A DNA stretch of 64,000 nucleotides, taken from the NCBI GenBank assembly GCA_963576565.1, contig OY755040.1:26146703-26210702 (forward strand). The letters are read 5' to 3'. The first letter of the stretch is position 1; each line of letters starts with the position of its first letter. The notes under the pieces are model-generated. The model did no database searches, was not told the DNA's origin, and worked only from the letters and a program-made list of their open reading frames with translations. The DNA is from Aspidapion aeneum. Lineage: Eukaryota > Arthropoda > Insecta > Coleoptera > Brentidae. Positions 45,896 to 56,844 of this stretch are shown in pieces. Both the position numbers and the translations under genes were made by a program.

Positions 45896-46416
45896 CAAGG
45901 CCAACACAAAAATAGAGGCCACGACCCTGAAAAAATCAGCTGTTCTCCCGGGGCTGAATTTTACATTGGGTCTTATGGGAGGTCAGACGTTTTTTTATGA
46001 TATTTTCAAAATGGCACTACAGATTTCCGCAAAATTTCAGTGAAATATTAGCATTCCTTATTTTGAATTCAAATTACCCGCCATGTACCACATGCCAACT
46101 GTTATATTTGACATGTATTTGACTTTGTCATATGTGATTGTCACATTCGCTTCTGCTTTAAGTTTAAGTTTTGTGTGAGCTATGAAAAATTAGGGCTTAC
46201 TATACATTTTAAAAAAATTGTTCTGCCAGAATAAAGTAAAAACAATCTCAAAAACGGCTTTATTTAAAAAAAATCAAATATCCATGAACCGTCATTCCAA
46301 CTTCAATATTTTAAAGACAATCAGCTGTGTCGTAACATGACCATCAAAAAAAAATCAGCCCCGGATGTGACGTCAACAAAGTGGAGGATCGTGGCCCGTC
46401 CATTTTGATAGCCCTG
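45896..46416 (+). mobile_element. CAGGG-ended element, monomer with 7-bp TSD
   Basis: Same family as the inverted dimer at 6.8-8.0 kb. Starts CAAGGCCAACACAAAAATAG, ends TTTTGATAGCCCTG; flanked by GATGAAC at 45,889-45,895 and 46,417-46,423 (perfect 7 bp). 521 bp, lacking about 100 internal bases present in the 616-bp copy. Subterminal GGCCACGACCCT / GGGCCACGATCCT form the best part of the TIR. Non-coding. Confidence 0.88.
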
Positions 46417-46479
46417 GATGAACAAGCATATAGGGTCACTTGGTCAGGACAACTGCGTCGCCAGGTTTCAGAACGCAGT

Positions 46480-47209
46480 GACTCTACAAGCATAGTCCAC
46501 GCCAACAGCTGACTTTTACATTGGGTCTTATGGGAGGTCAGGCGTTTTTTTATGATATTTTCAAAATAGCACTACAGATTTTCGCGAAATTTCAGTGTAA
46601 TATTCTCATACACCAACCCGATAGTTCACCAAACTTTTGTAAGGATGCAAGATAACTAAAAGGTTAAAATCTTTCAAATTACCCGCTATGTACCGCATGG
46701 CATTTGTTTATTTGTTCGTATTGTAAAACTTTTTCGATTTTTTATTGATTTTTTACAATAAAGTTCATTTAGAATCCAAAAATACCAGCGGTAATCTTTT
46801 TAAAACCAAATTACAATACTAAAAAATCATTTTTTGATGTTGGAATTTTTGTAAACATATGTAAATAACTATATTAAGTTTTAAAAGTCTGCCGAGTGCC
46901 GAATATAAACAAATAGATGTTGGTAATCCGATTGCTTTGCACGCAGAAATGAAGAGATTCGCTTCTGCTTTAAATTTAATTTTTGTGTGAGCTAATGCTA
47001 ATGAAGCGGCTCTGAGAAAATAAGGATTACACAATCTCAAAACCGGCTTTATATTAAAAAAAATCAAATATTCATGAACCGTCATTCCAACTTATATTAC
47101 AATATTTTAAAGACAATCAACAGTGCGTGACGTGGCCATCAAAAAAAAAAATCAGCACCCGATGTGACGTCAAGTGGAGGATCGTGGCCCGTCCGTTTTG
47201 ATAGCCCTG
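46480..47209 (+). mobile_element. Second, rearranged CAGGG-family copy
   Basis: Same orientation, 60-90 bp after the first copy. From GACTTTTACATTGGGTCTTA to GATAGCCCTG at 47,209. Its left terminus is eroded (46,480-46,510), and about 250 bp of unrelated AT-rich sequence (about 46,707-46,957) interrupts it between the GTACCGCATG and TTCGCTTCTGC positions. The 88-codon minus frame there belongs to the insert. Confidence 0.75.
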
Positions 47210-47210
47210 G

Positions 47211-50020
47211 CGTAGTATAAGCCACCATTCCTAGAGGTCGCCGCGGAAAAAGGGCAGTGACGCTCTGCAAATGTTTCTAATTAAGATCAGTGGCTACATA
47301 TTATGATGTTTAAACACGAGTTAAGTTTAATTATGTCGCCTTTAAAATCGTGCCTGTTAAAGTTGGCCTGCTCAATATGTGAAAGCTAGTCTGCGCAGGT
47401 TTGACAAGCGTTCTATTGATTGAAGAAGTAATCCATCTCAAAATCTAAATTTTTAACAAATAATTTTAAGATTTTGTATGGATTTCCATTTAAAATTAAA
47501 TGTTTCTTTATTTTAATGAACTTTGACCATTCTTTTATGTTTTGTCCTGTAATATATACAAGCCGAAACTAGTATGATCTGAATAAATTTAGTGAAGGAC
47601 AACTAAGAATTTTCAAAGTTCTATTTTTATGGAAAGCTTAAATGTTTTAATTGGTATGATAATGGTAGTAAGGACTATTACGAAAAAAATCTCTTTGCCT
47701 TCCATATTGCCATGGATCACAACCGAGTTTCCAACGACCATCTAAATCACAAATTTATTATACTTTATTATTTTAATAATCAAACAATCAATATTATTAT
47801 TATTAAAATAAAATGCTTACAAAATTTAAATAGGGTGAGGCAATATGTTTTTAATTCTAAATAAAATTTGACACGCATATCTGCCTTCAAGTATACATAT
47901 TCTTCAGCTCTCACAAAAATTACATGTTTGAACCCTAAGGGTCGTGTGGGGGCAAAATATGTCTTTATGTTATTATTCCTAATATATGCTACACACACAT
48001 GTACTACGCTCGCAACATTTGTTATACACCCATATAAAAAATAAAAATATAATAATATGCTAATAATGTTAATTACATACAACCTATTCTATAAAGAACT
48101 TTCCTAAATTCAGAACCGAACCGAAATCAGGTAGGTAGTAGGTTCACGATGATGCAATTGCAATTAAATTTAAATTTTACTACTTCTATATGAATCAAAT
48201 TCGTCTTTCCTTTAAATTTGCGAACTTATGTATAATGCCATTGTAAAATGGCTGTGAAACCATTAATTTAATAATTAGTTCTTATTCGATAGCACAGCTA
48301 TCCAAGCTCTTTGTTGTACCACGATTCTTTAAAATGTTGAATATACAATGTGTTTAACCTTAGCCCGTTCATTTACGTTCAACATAAGGGACGGCTTTTC
48401 AGAGATCAAAAAGTCTTTTTTGTTATCGTTGTTCCACCTTGAAATTGATTTTTCCAGTAAAACAAGCACTGCATCGTACAAAGGGAACATTGTGTAAAAT
48501 AATTAAAATAAAAACCGAATCAGAACCGAATGTAAATAATACGCCCGACACTATTTCAATAATGTACGCGGGTGCAACACCTAATTTTTTGCTCTACCAA
48601 AGCATGCGACGTTGTCATGAAAACCAAGAGACACCTTCACTCCGCGGCATATCAAGAAGACACAGGCTAACTAAAAATAAAAATCGCTTCATAAATGCTT
48701 TTCTGTACATTGGGTCCGCATTCTCTGCAATGTAGGATTTCATAGCGATATGTTTTGTTGCATGTTAATAGCAAAACATAGAAAGAGAGGACGACATCTC
48801 GCTATAGAATTCGACAGTATAGAATCTGCGGCGGTAAACGCTCACGTTTTTTTATCGGTTAATAGGCAAAAAGGTGAGGGTCTTAGATTCTTTGATTATT
48901 ATATTTAGTCCTGAAAAAAGAGGTTAAACAGCGCTTCACCCGCGTTATTGGGCGAGCCGCCACTGCATAGGAGTCTTTAAATAAGACTCTTGAAATAGCA
49001 ATAGATGGGTAAATTTAACACATGTATTTGGACATGCAGATCGTCATGTTGCTAATATTCATAGGCATCTCTTGTGTGCCTTCTTCCCCAGTTTCATTTG
49101 TCAATAACGAAAATGACTAAATAATTATGCTTTGTTGTTTAGTCAAAAAGCTTTAAAAAAATATCACATAAGTACAGATATAGAAAGTCCAAACCTTGAT
49201 CCTTGATTTGTTCTGTTTGATTTAAGATTGGCGAATATTTGATTAAAAACATTCTTTACGTGATCTAAACAATTCAAAATTATACGGTATCGATACTATT
49301 ACGGTGAAACAAAACTACAATTAAACAGACATGATTGTTGCTTTATTCATTAACCGTATGACTGAGTGAATGAAGGTCGACAGTTTCTATGGAAATTGGC
49401 AGAAAAAACCACGTAATTAACAGATTTTCGGCTACTATGTTTATAATTTTTTTGTTAAAAAATAACGAAAATCCATTAAACACTTTTTTTATTTAATATA
49501 AATAAATCGTAAAATCTGTGTCTAACGGTGCGAATTTTTTTTAACAGAAATCGCGGCGATAATTTATAGAACATGTTGTAAATAAAAATCGCACCATATG
49601 AAACTTTAATACAAGAATCGCAATATTAAAAATGGCATAAGCGTTACGTTTTTGTTCAGAAGTTCTCCTCAAGACTTGAATTTTATTAGGAGGATTTTCT
49701 CTCTTTGGCATTAAAGTTCACATATGCAAATACTTTGCTAAAGTTCTCTTGAATATACCGATAAGTATGTTTAACTTCTTTCTATAGGTGCTAGGTATGT
49801 TGACATTTTAGTGATAAAAGGTGGTCATGAATTTTTAGAATGTTATGTGGTATTATAACAAGTACAAGGTTCCATTATAAGGTCATTTGTAATCCGCTTT
49901 CTGCGATTCTATGGTTTTCCTGAAACTTCCTTCATAATATGAGTTCTATTTAGTCTAGATCAAATTATTGTTTGCTTTAAATTCATTTTGTGACTTTACC
50001 TAAAAATCTGTTGTAGATAA
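47211..50020. other. Non-coding; solo hAT end
   Basis: At 48,951-48,965 GGGCGAGCCGCCACTG is (reversed) a CAGTGGCGGCTCGCC end like that of the 16-kb hAT. A 98-codon plus frame at 48,439-48,735 has no recognised motif. Otherwise AT-rich without features. Confidence 0.45.
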
Positions 50021-50022
50021 TA

Positions 50023-50300
50023 GGGACTTATTGAAATAAAACCTGACCTTATTTTAAAATCGGCAGTATTGTGACAGATTTACATATAAAAAGCAGCTGC
50101 TTATTTTATGCAAACTTCGGCCTTTGTGTATTTAAGAACCGGATTCATTAGTGTCTGTATTTATTAAATAAAAGTTAGCAACTTTATTTTTTAATTTGAC
50201 TTTGGTATGTCAATTTTGTGAGGTCAGCTATCAGTTTTCTTTGTAAATCTGTCAGAATATAGACTCTGAAATAAAGTCAGGTTTTATTCCAATAAGTCCC
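50023..50300. mobile_element. 278-bp MITE with ~70-bp TIR and TA site
   Basis: Left GGGACTTATTGAAATAAAAC, right reverse complement GGGACTTATTGGAATAAAAC; the match continues through CTGAC and TTATTT to GACAGATTTACA on both arms. TA at 50,021-50,022 and 50,301-50,302. Tc1/mariner-type MITE without coding capacity. Confidence 0.88.
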
Positions 50301-50399
50301 TAGTGTCTACTGTTTTGACCTAACAGATGTTGAAAGTTGCTCAATAGCAATTTGTTTTCATGTTTATGTATATAGCTAGACTTAGACTACTTAGTTCTG

Positions 50400-51040
50400 C
50401 TGTTAAGTTATTCGATCAATCGTCGGGCCAAAGCCTTTCTTGGGGCTCACAGGATGGCATATCAAGTCGGGTCCAGTATAGTGGACCCAGAAAGATTACA
50501 AAAGAAATGGACCAATACAGGAAACGCTCCATCCAGACAGGCGAAGCAGGCCTGATACACTTACACTCACCGGACACTATCTCCTACAGGGACACGAGCA
50601 GAAGATGACAGTGAAGGAGAACGCGACGTGCGAGCGATGTTAAGCCGAGGACGAGACCTCAACGCATTTCCTTACATCATGTAATGCATACAAATTGCTG
50701 AGAGAGAGGTACTCAAAAGGAAGTCTTTGAGTCGCAGGACCTTCTGAATTTAAGGTGGCCCAATATCCTGGCCTTTGTACAGAAGATGGGCAGATTTCTC
50801 GGCGTAGAAAGGACAAAGTAGGGGGTGGCCCGGGGGTTAGCGAATAGGGCGCACATGAAGCCTACAGTTCATATAATTAGTTTTGAGACAACTTTTGACA
50901 ACTTTTTTTCGTTGGCCCATGATATTTGTTATGGTACACAGCTGATAACTGTCAAAAAGTTATCTCAAAAATTATGATATGGAGTTTAGTCATCAGGCCT
51001 AGACCCAACCTCACGCTGCTACTATTACTACTTCTACTGT
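50400..51040 (+). pseudogene. R1/jockey-type LINE C-terminus and 3' tail
   Basis: Reads LTGHYLLQGHEQKMTVKENA then TCERC and, after a stop, AEDETSTHFLTSCNAYKLLR: the C-x-x-C ... H-x4-C finger at the end of R1/jockey/CR1-like ORF2 proteins. A frameshift follows, then NLRWPNILAF and KMGRFLGVERTK in another frame, with a stop near 50,820. The 3' non-coding part ends with CTGCTACTATTACTACTT, a triplet tail shared with the tails at 14.6 and 27.1 kb. Upstream (before 50,400) the element is not readable, so it is 5'-truncated. Confidence 0.82.
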
Positions 51041-51095
51041 CCGAGCATGGAAAATGGTTCTTTTTTAACTTAAATTCAGATAAACTTTATTTGTA

Positions 51096-52066
51096 CGAGG
51101 GTTGTCTTTTAAGTTTTGCATATACAGCTGCAATAAAACAGTAGATAACTTTTAAAGACTTTATTGTTTCTCAAGGTATTCGCCACGAAAATTTATGCGC
51201 TCAAACCAGTTGTCAAAGCTACAACTCCAGTCGTTTGTTGGTACTGTTAAAATTGCATTCTTAAAGGCTTCCTCCGGCCACTAAAATCTTTTACAACGCA
51301 GTTTATTCTTGATTTTCGAAAAAGTATAGAAATCGATGGGACTTAAGTCGTGACTTATAGGAAGGTTCAACAATTCGAGGTTTTGTTGGGTCAAAAATTC
51401 ATTAGTTTTTGTGCTTCTGCGAACTCGCATTGTATTGGTGGAGGATAATTCGTCGTTTGGGGTTCGTTTCTCGAAGCTTAGCGATGACGTCCGACCAACA
51501 AATGGAAATATATTAATCGGCAGTAAAATATCCCGACCATCCTTTTGGACACACTTCGAGACCAGATGACTATTGTTGGCTTTTTTTCATCTTGGAACAC
51601 CCAAACAGACGATTGACTTTTATTTTTCGGATTCATATGAGTAAATTAATGATTTATCACCACTGATAATACTAAATACGTTTTTTGAGTTAACTGCCTC
51701 AAAGAGTTTTCTGACACCAATGGATCTTCTTCATCAGCCGCTTTTGGTTCACCTGGCCTTGGATTGTCGCTGTCGACTGATATGGTGCTTGATTACCAAA
51801 AACAGAAATCAACTCGGTAACGCATTTTTCTTGAGATAGTTTCCTTTGAAAGTTGCTAAAATTATAGCCCAAAAATATTCTCGGTTTAATTCCATTTCTC
51901 GACTGATTTGTTAATTTAAAAAATTCACTGTATCTATAAAACTATCTGTATCGCACTGACGTTTTGAATTTAGGTTAGGTAAAGATTGAGGTTAAGTTTT
52001 GGTAACAACATTCGATCAGTGTCGCCCCCTATGTTCCTATGTGCAAAATATAAAAGACAGTCCTCG
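51096..52066 (-). mobile_element. Mariner element, internally shortened, both TIRs present
   Basis: 971 bp. Left CGAGGGTTGTCTTTTAAGTT, right reverse complement CGAGGACTGTCTTTTATATT; TA at 51,094-51,095 and 52,067-52,068. Mariners are normally near 1.3 kb, so about 300 bp are missing, chiefly from the 5' end of the transposase. Confidence 0.92.
51165..51830 (-). pseudogene. Mariner transposase pseudogene
   Basis: Minus-strand pieces in order: KNKSQSSVWVFQDEKKPT, WSDVIAKLRETNPK, RRIILHQYNASS, NEFLTQQNLELLN, HDLSPIDFYTFSKIKNKL, FKNAILTVPTNDWSCSFDNW and FRGEYLEKQ before the stop. This is the catalytic domain and C-terminus of a classical mariner transposase. The second catalytic aspartate of the usual H-D-N-A motif reads tyrosine (codon at 51,432-51,434), several frames are shifted, and stops interrupt the chain. 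Dead copy. Confidence 0.92.
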
Positions 52067-52068
52067 TA

Positions 52069-52547
52069 TTACAGTAAACAAACAGTTTAATTTAGTTTTA
52101 GAGGCAAAAGCATAAGTATATGACACCGCTTCATGTTTCGCCAACTATGTAAACTTAATGGAATGGTAAAACTTTGCTAATGTGCTTGGATCTTCAGGTG
52201 TAATGTTTTGGACAAACTTCTAACTGGATCCAACATTTTAGTGGTTTCGTCGGTATTTTTGGAGCAAAGTTTTAGTCCTGATGCTTCTACGAAGCCATTT
52301 CAACAAAATCTGGATCATGGCGGTACAACTTAATTAAGGAAATAAATTGACAAACGATTGGTATGACAGTCAGCCAAATCAAATATTTTTAAAGAAAATT
52401 TTTTTGATTGCAGTTTTATTACAATATAGTCAGGAAGAATATTTAGCAATTTTATTTAAACTTAATTAACTAGAAGAGTTAAATTTAAACTAGTGTTCAC
52501 TCAACAGTAGTACTCCCCGCGTTCGGTTCGGTTCGGTTGGTTCTCTC
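52069..52547. other. Non-coding; short GGTTC repeats
   Basis: (GGTTC)4 near 52,521-52,542, the complement of the type at 25,470. Nothing else recognised. Confidence 0.45.
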
Positions 52548-52830
52548 TCTAAGAGAACTTAATTTTGCCTGGTACCTCTTTGTTGAGGGCAGGGATCTTT
52601 ATACTGCGTAGCAATTGGATCCACGCTTTTACATTCCTCCCGAAAGGTGGTTTTGCTACATATTAGACTTGCATCTATCTAACATCGCTATCGCCCTAGC
52701 GGACTTCTTTCCTTTTCAGCGCAACAGTAGTGGTCGTCGTGAGTTAACTCTAGGAGATTTATGCTGACGCCTTTCTGGTACCGACGATATAGCACTTATA
52801 GCTGGCTCTTGGGTTACCGGTGTGAAACTA
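52548..52830 (-). repeat. Dispersed repeat family, copy 2
   Basis: Reverse complement aligns with 14,200-14,500: AGCGATGTTAGATAGATGC, ACCACCTTTCGGGAGG, AAAGCGTGGATCCAATTG, GTATAAAGATCCCTGCCCTC. Directly abuts the minisatellite and satellite to the right. Confidence 0.75.
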
Positions 52831-52919
52831 GCAGCCACCTTACAGCAGCCAAAGTGTGAAGTTAGCAGCCACTTACAGCAGCCAAAATGTGAAGTTAGCA
52901 GCCACATTTGGCAGCCTAA
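52821..52919 (+). repeat. 33-34-bp minisatellite, about three copies
   Basis: GTGTGAAACTAGCAGCCACC, GTGTGAAGTTAGCAGCCACT and ATGTGAAGTTAGCAGCCACA start three successive units that share CAGCAGCCAAA. Lies at the edge of the large satellite. Confidence 0.85.
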
Positions 52920-55518
52920 CAAAAAAGTATATTTTCAAAAATTATTTCATTGAGAAGCTGCAAAAACCTTGGAAAATAACTTTTTTTATTTGGAAATGGA
53001 GAATTTGATAAATTTGGAAAAAAATCAAAAATCCAAAAAAATTTAAAAGTCCTCTTTAAAAATATAGTTACGCAATGAAACTTGGTAGAGTGTTTAAGTT
53101 GCCTACAACTAGTCATCTGTGGAAGCGGCTGCTCCTTGTTCCCGGTTTAACATGTTCAAATGGAAAACAATGGAAAGACAGAAAAAAATTCAAAAGTCAC
53201 CTTTAAAAACATAGTTACGCAATGAAACTTTGTAGGGTGTTTAAGTAACGTACATCTAATCATTTGTGTAAGCGGCTGCTCCTTGTTCCCGGTTTAACAT
53301 GTTCAAATGGAAAAAAAATGGAAAAACAGAAAAAAATTCAAAAGTCACCTTCAAAAACATAGTTACGCAATGAAACTTGGTAGAGTGTTTAAGTAACCTA
53401 CAACTAGTCATGTGTGTAAGCGGCTGCTACTTGTTCCCGGTTTAACATGGTGAAATGGAAAAAAAATGGAAAAACAGAAAAAAATTCAAAAGTCACCTTC
53501 AAAAACATAGTTACGCAATGAAACTTGGTATGGTGTTTAAGTAACCTACAGCTAGTCATGTGTGTAAGCGGCTGCTACTTGTTCCCGGTTTAACATGGTG
53601 AAATGGAAAAAAAATGGAAAAACAGAAAAAAATTCAAAAGTCACCTTCAAAAACATAGTTACGCAATGAAACTTGGTATGTTGTTTAAGTAACCTACAAC
53701 TAGTCATGTGTGTAAGCGGCTACTACTTGTTCCCGGTTTAACATGGTGAAATGGAAAAAAATGGAAAAACAGAAAAAAATTCAAAAGTCACCTTCAAAAA
53801 CATAGTTACGCAATGAAACTTGGTAGGGTGTTTAAGTTGCCTATAGCTAGTGATCTGTGGAAGCGGCTGCTCCTTGTTCCCGGTTTAACATGGTCAAATG
53901 GAAAAAAAATGGAAAAAGAGAAAAAAATTCAACAGTCACCTTCAAAAACATAGTTACGCAATGAAACTTGGTAGGGTGTTTAAGTAACCTACAACTAGTC
54001 ATGTGTGTAAGCGGCTGCTACTTGTTCCCGGTTTAACATGGTGAAATGGAAAAAAAATGGAAAAACAGAAAAAAAATCAAAAGTCACCTTCAAAAACATA
54101 GTTACGCAATGAAACTTTGTAGGGTGTTTAAGTAACCTACTGCTAGTCATGTGTGTAAGCGGCTGCTACTTGTTCCCGGTTTAACATGGTGAAATGGAAA
54201 AAAAATGGAAAAACAAAAAAAAATTCAAAAGTCACCTTCAAAAACATAGTTACGCAATGAAACTTGGTAGGGTGTTTAAGTTGCCTATAACTAGTGATCT
54301 GTGGAAGCGGCTGCTCCTTGTTCCCGGTTTAACATGGTCAAATGGAAAAAAAATGGAAAAAGAGAAAAAAATTCAAAAGTCACCTTCAAAAACATAGTTA
54401 CGCAATGAAACTTTGTAGGGTGTTTAAGTAACCTACTGCTAGTCATGTGTATAAGCGGCTGCTACTTGTTCCCGGTTTAACATGGTGAAATGGAAAAAAA
54501 TGGAAAAACAGAAAAAAATTCAAAAGTCACCTTCAAAAACATAGTTACGCAATGAAACTTGGTATGGTGTTTAAGTAACCTACAACTAGTCATGTGTGTA
54601 AGCGGCTGCTACTTGTTCCCGGTTTAACATGGTCAAATGGAAAAAAAATGGAAAAAGAGAAAAAAATTCAAAAGTCACCTTCAAAAACATAGTTACGCAA
54701 TGAAACTTGGTAGGGTGTTTAAGTTGCCTATAACTAGTCATCTGTGGAAGCGGCTGCTCCTTGTTCCCGGTTTAACATGGTGAAATGGAAAAAAAATGGA
54801 AAAACAGAAAAAAATTCAAAAGTCACCTTCAAAAACATAGTTACGCAATGAAACTTGGTAGGGTGTTTAAGTAACCTACAACTAGTCATGTGTGTAAGCG
54901 GCTGCTACTTGTTCCCGGTTTAACATGGTGAAATGGAAAAAAAATGGAAAAACAGAAAAAAAATCAAAAGTCACCTTCAAAAACATAGTTACGCAATGAA
55001 ACTTTGTAGGGTGTTTAAGTAACCTACTGCTAGTCATATGTATAAGCGGCTGCTACTTGTTCCCGGTTTAACATGGTCAAATGGAAAAAAAATGGAAAAA
55101 CAAAAAAAAATTCAAAAGTCACCTTCAAAAACATAGTTACGCAATGAAACTTTGTAAGGTGTTTAAGTAACCTACAGCTAGTTATGTGTGTAAGCGGCTG
55201 CTACTTGTTCCCGGTTTAACATGGTGAAATGGAAAAAAAAATGGAAAAACAGAAAAAAATTCAAAAGTTACCTTCAAAAACATAGTTACGCAATGAAACT
55301 TTGTAGGGTGTTTAAGTAACCTACTGCTAGTCATGTGTATAAGCGGCTGCTACTTGTTCCCGGTTTAACATGGTCAAATGGAAAAAAATGAAAAAAAAAA
55401 TTCAAAAGTCACCTTCAAAAACATAGTTACGCAATGAAACTTTGTAGGGTGTTTAAGTAACCTACAGCTAGTCATGTGTGTAAGCGGCTGCTACTTGTTC
55501 CCGGCTTAACATGGTGAA

Positions 55519-56844
55519 ATGGGAAAAAAATGGAAAAACAGAAAAAAATTCAAAAGTCACCTTCAAAAACATAGTTACGCATTGAAACTTGGTAGGGCGT
55601 TTAAGTTGCCTATAACTAGTCATCTGTGGAAGCGGCTGCTCCTTGTTCCCGGTTTAACATGGTCAAATGGAAAAAAAATGGAAAAAGAGAAAAAAATTCA
55701 AAAGTCACCTTCAAAAACATAGTTACGCAATGAAACTTGGTAGGGTGTTTAAGTAACCTACAACTAGTCACGTGTGTAAGCGGCTGCTCCTTGTTCCCGG
55801 TTTAACATGGTGAAATGGAAAAAAAATTGAAAAACAGAAAAAAATTCAAAAGTCACCTTCAAAAACATAGTTACGCAATGAAACTTGGTATGGTGTTTAA
55901 GTAACCTACAACTAGTCATGTGTGTAAGCGGCTGCTACTTGTTCCCGGTTTAACATGGTGAAATGGAAAAAAAATGGAAAAACAGAAAAAAATCAAAAGT
56001 CACCTTCAAAAACATAGTTACGCAATGAAACTTTGTAGAGTGTTTAAGTTGCCTATAACTAGTCATCTGTGGAAGCGGCTGCTTCTTGTTCCCGGTTTAA
56101 CATGGTGAAATGGAAAAAAAATGGAAAAACAGAAAAAAATTCAAAAGTCACCTTCAAAAACATAGTTACGCAATGAAACTTGGTAGGGTGTTTAAGTAAC
56201 CTACAACTAGTCATGTGTGTAAGCGGCTGCTACTTGTTCCCGGTTTAACATGGTGAAATGGAAAAAAAATGGAAAAACAGAAAAAAAATCAAAAGTCACC
56301 TTCAAAAACATAGTTACGCAATGAAACTTTGTAGGGTGTTTAAGTAACCTACTGCTAGTCATGTGTATAAGCGGCTGCTACTTGTTCCCGGTTTAACATG
56401 GTCAAATGGAAAAAAAATGGAAAAACAAAAAAAAATTCAAAAGTCACCTTCAAAAACATAGTTACGCAATGAAACTTTGTAAGGTGTTTAAGTAACCTAC
56501 AGCTAGTTATGTGTGTAAGCGGCTGCTACTTGTTCCCGGTTTAACATGGTGAAATGGAAAAAAAAATGGAAAAACAGAAAAAAATTCAAAAGTTACCTTC
56601 AAAAACATAGTTACGCAATGAAACTTTGTAGGGTGTTTAAGTAACCTACTGCTAGTCATGTGTATAAGCGGCTGCTACTTGTTCCCGGTTTAACATGGTC
56701 AAATGGAAAAAAATGAAAAAAAAAAATTCAAAAGTCACCTTCAAAAACATAGTTACGCAATGAAACTTTGTAGGGTGTTTAAGTAACCTACAGCTAGTCA
56801 TGTGTGTAAGCGGCTGCTACTTGTTCCCGGCTTAACATGGTGAA
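55519..56844 (+). repeat. 1,326-bp higher-order repeat, copy 1 (nine monomers)
   Basis: Marked by ATGGGAAAAAAATGG, ACGCATTGAAACTTGG and TAGGGCGTTTAAG in its first monomer. A partial copy precedes it (54,953-55,518) and a partial copy follows (56,845 to about 57,520). Confidence 0.9.

Noticed and set aside
47780..48082. 100-codon minus-strand frame
   Set aside because: Hydrophobic, AT-driven composition and no recognised motif; overlaps an ATT-rich palindromic stretch.
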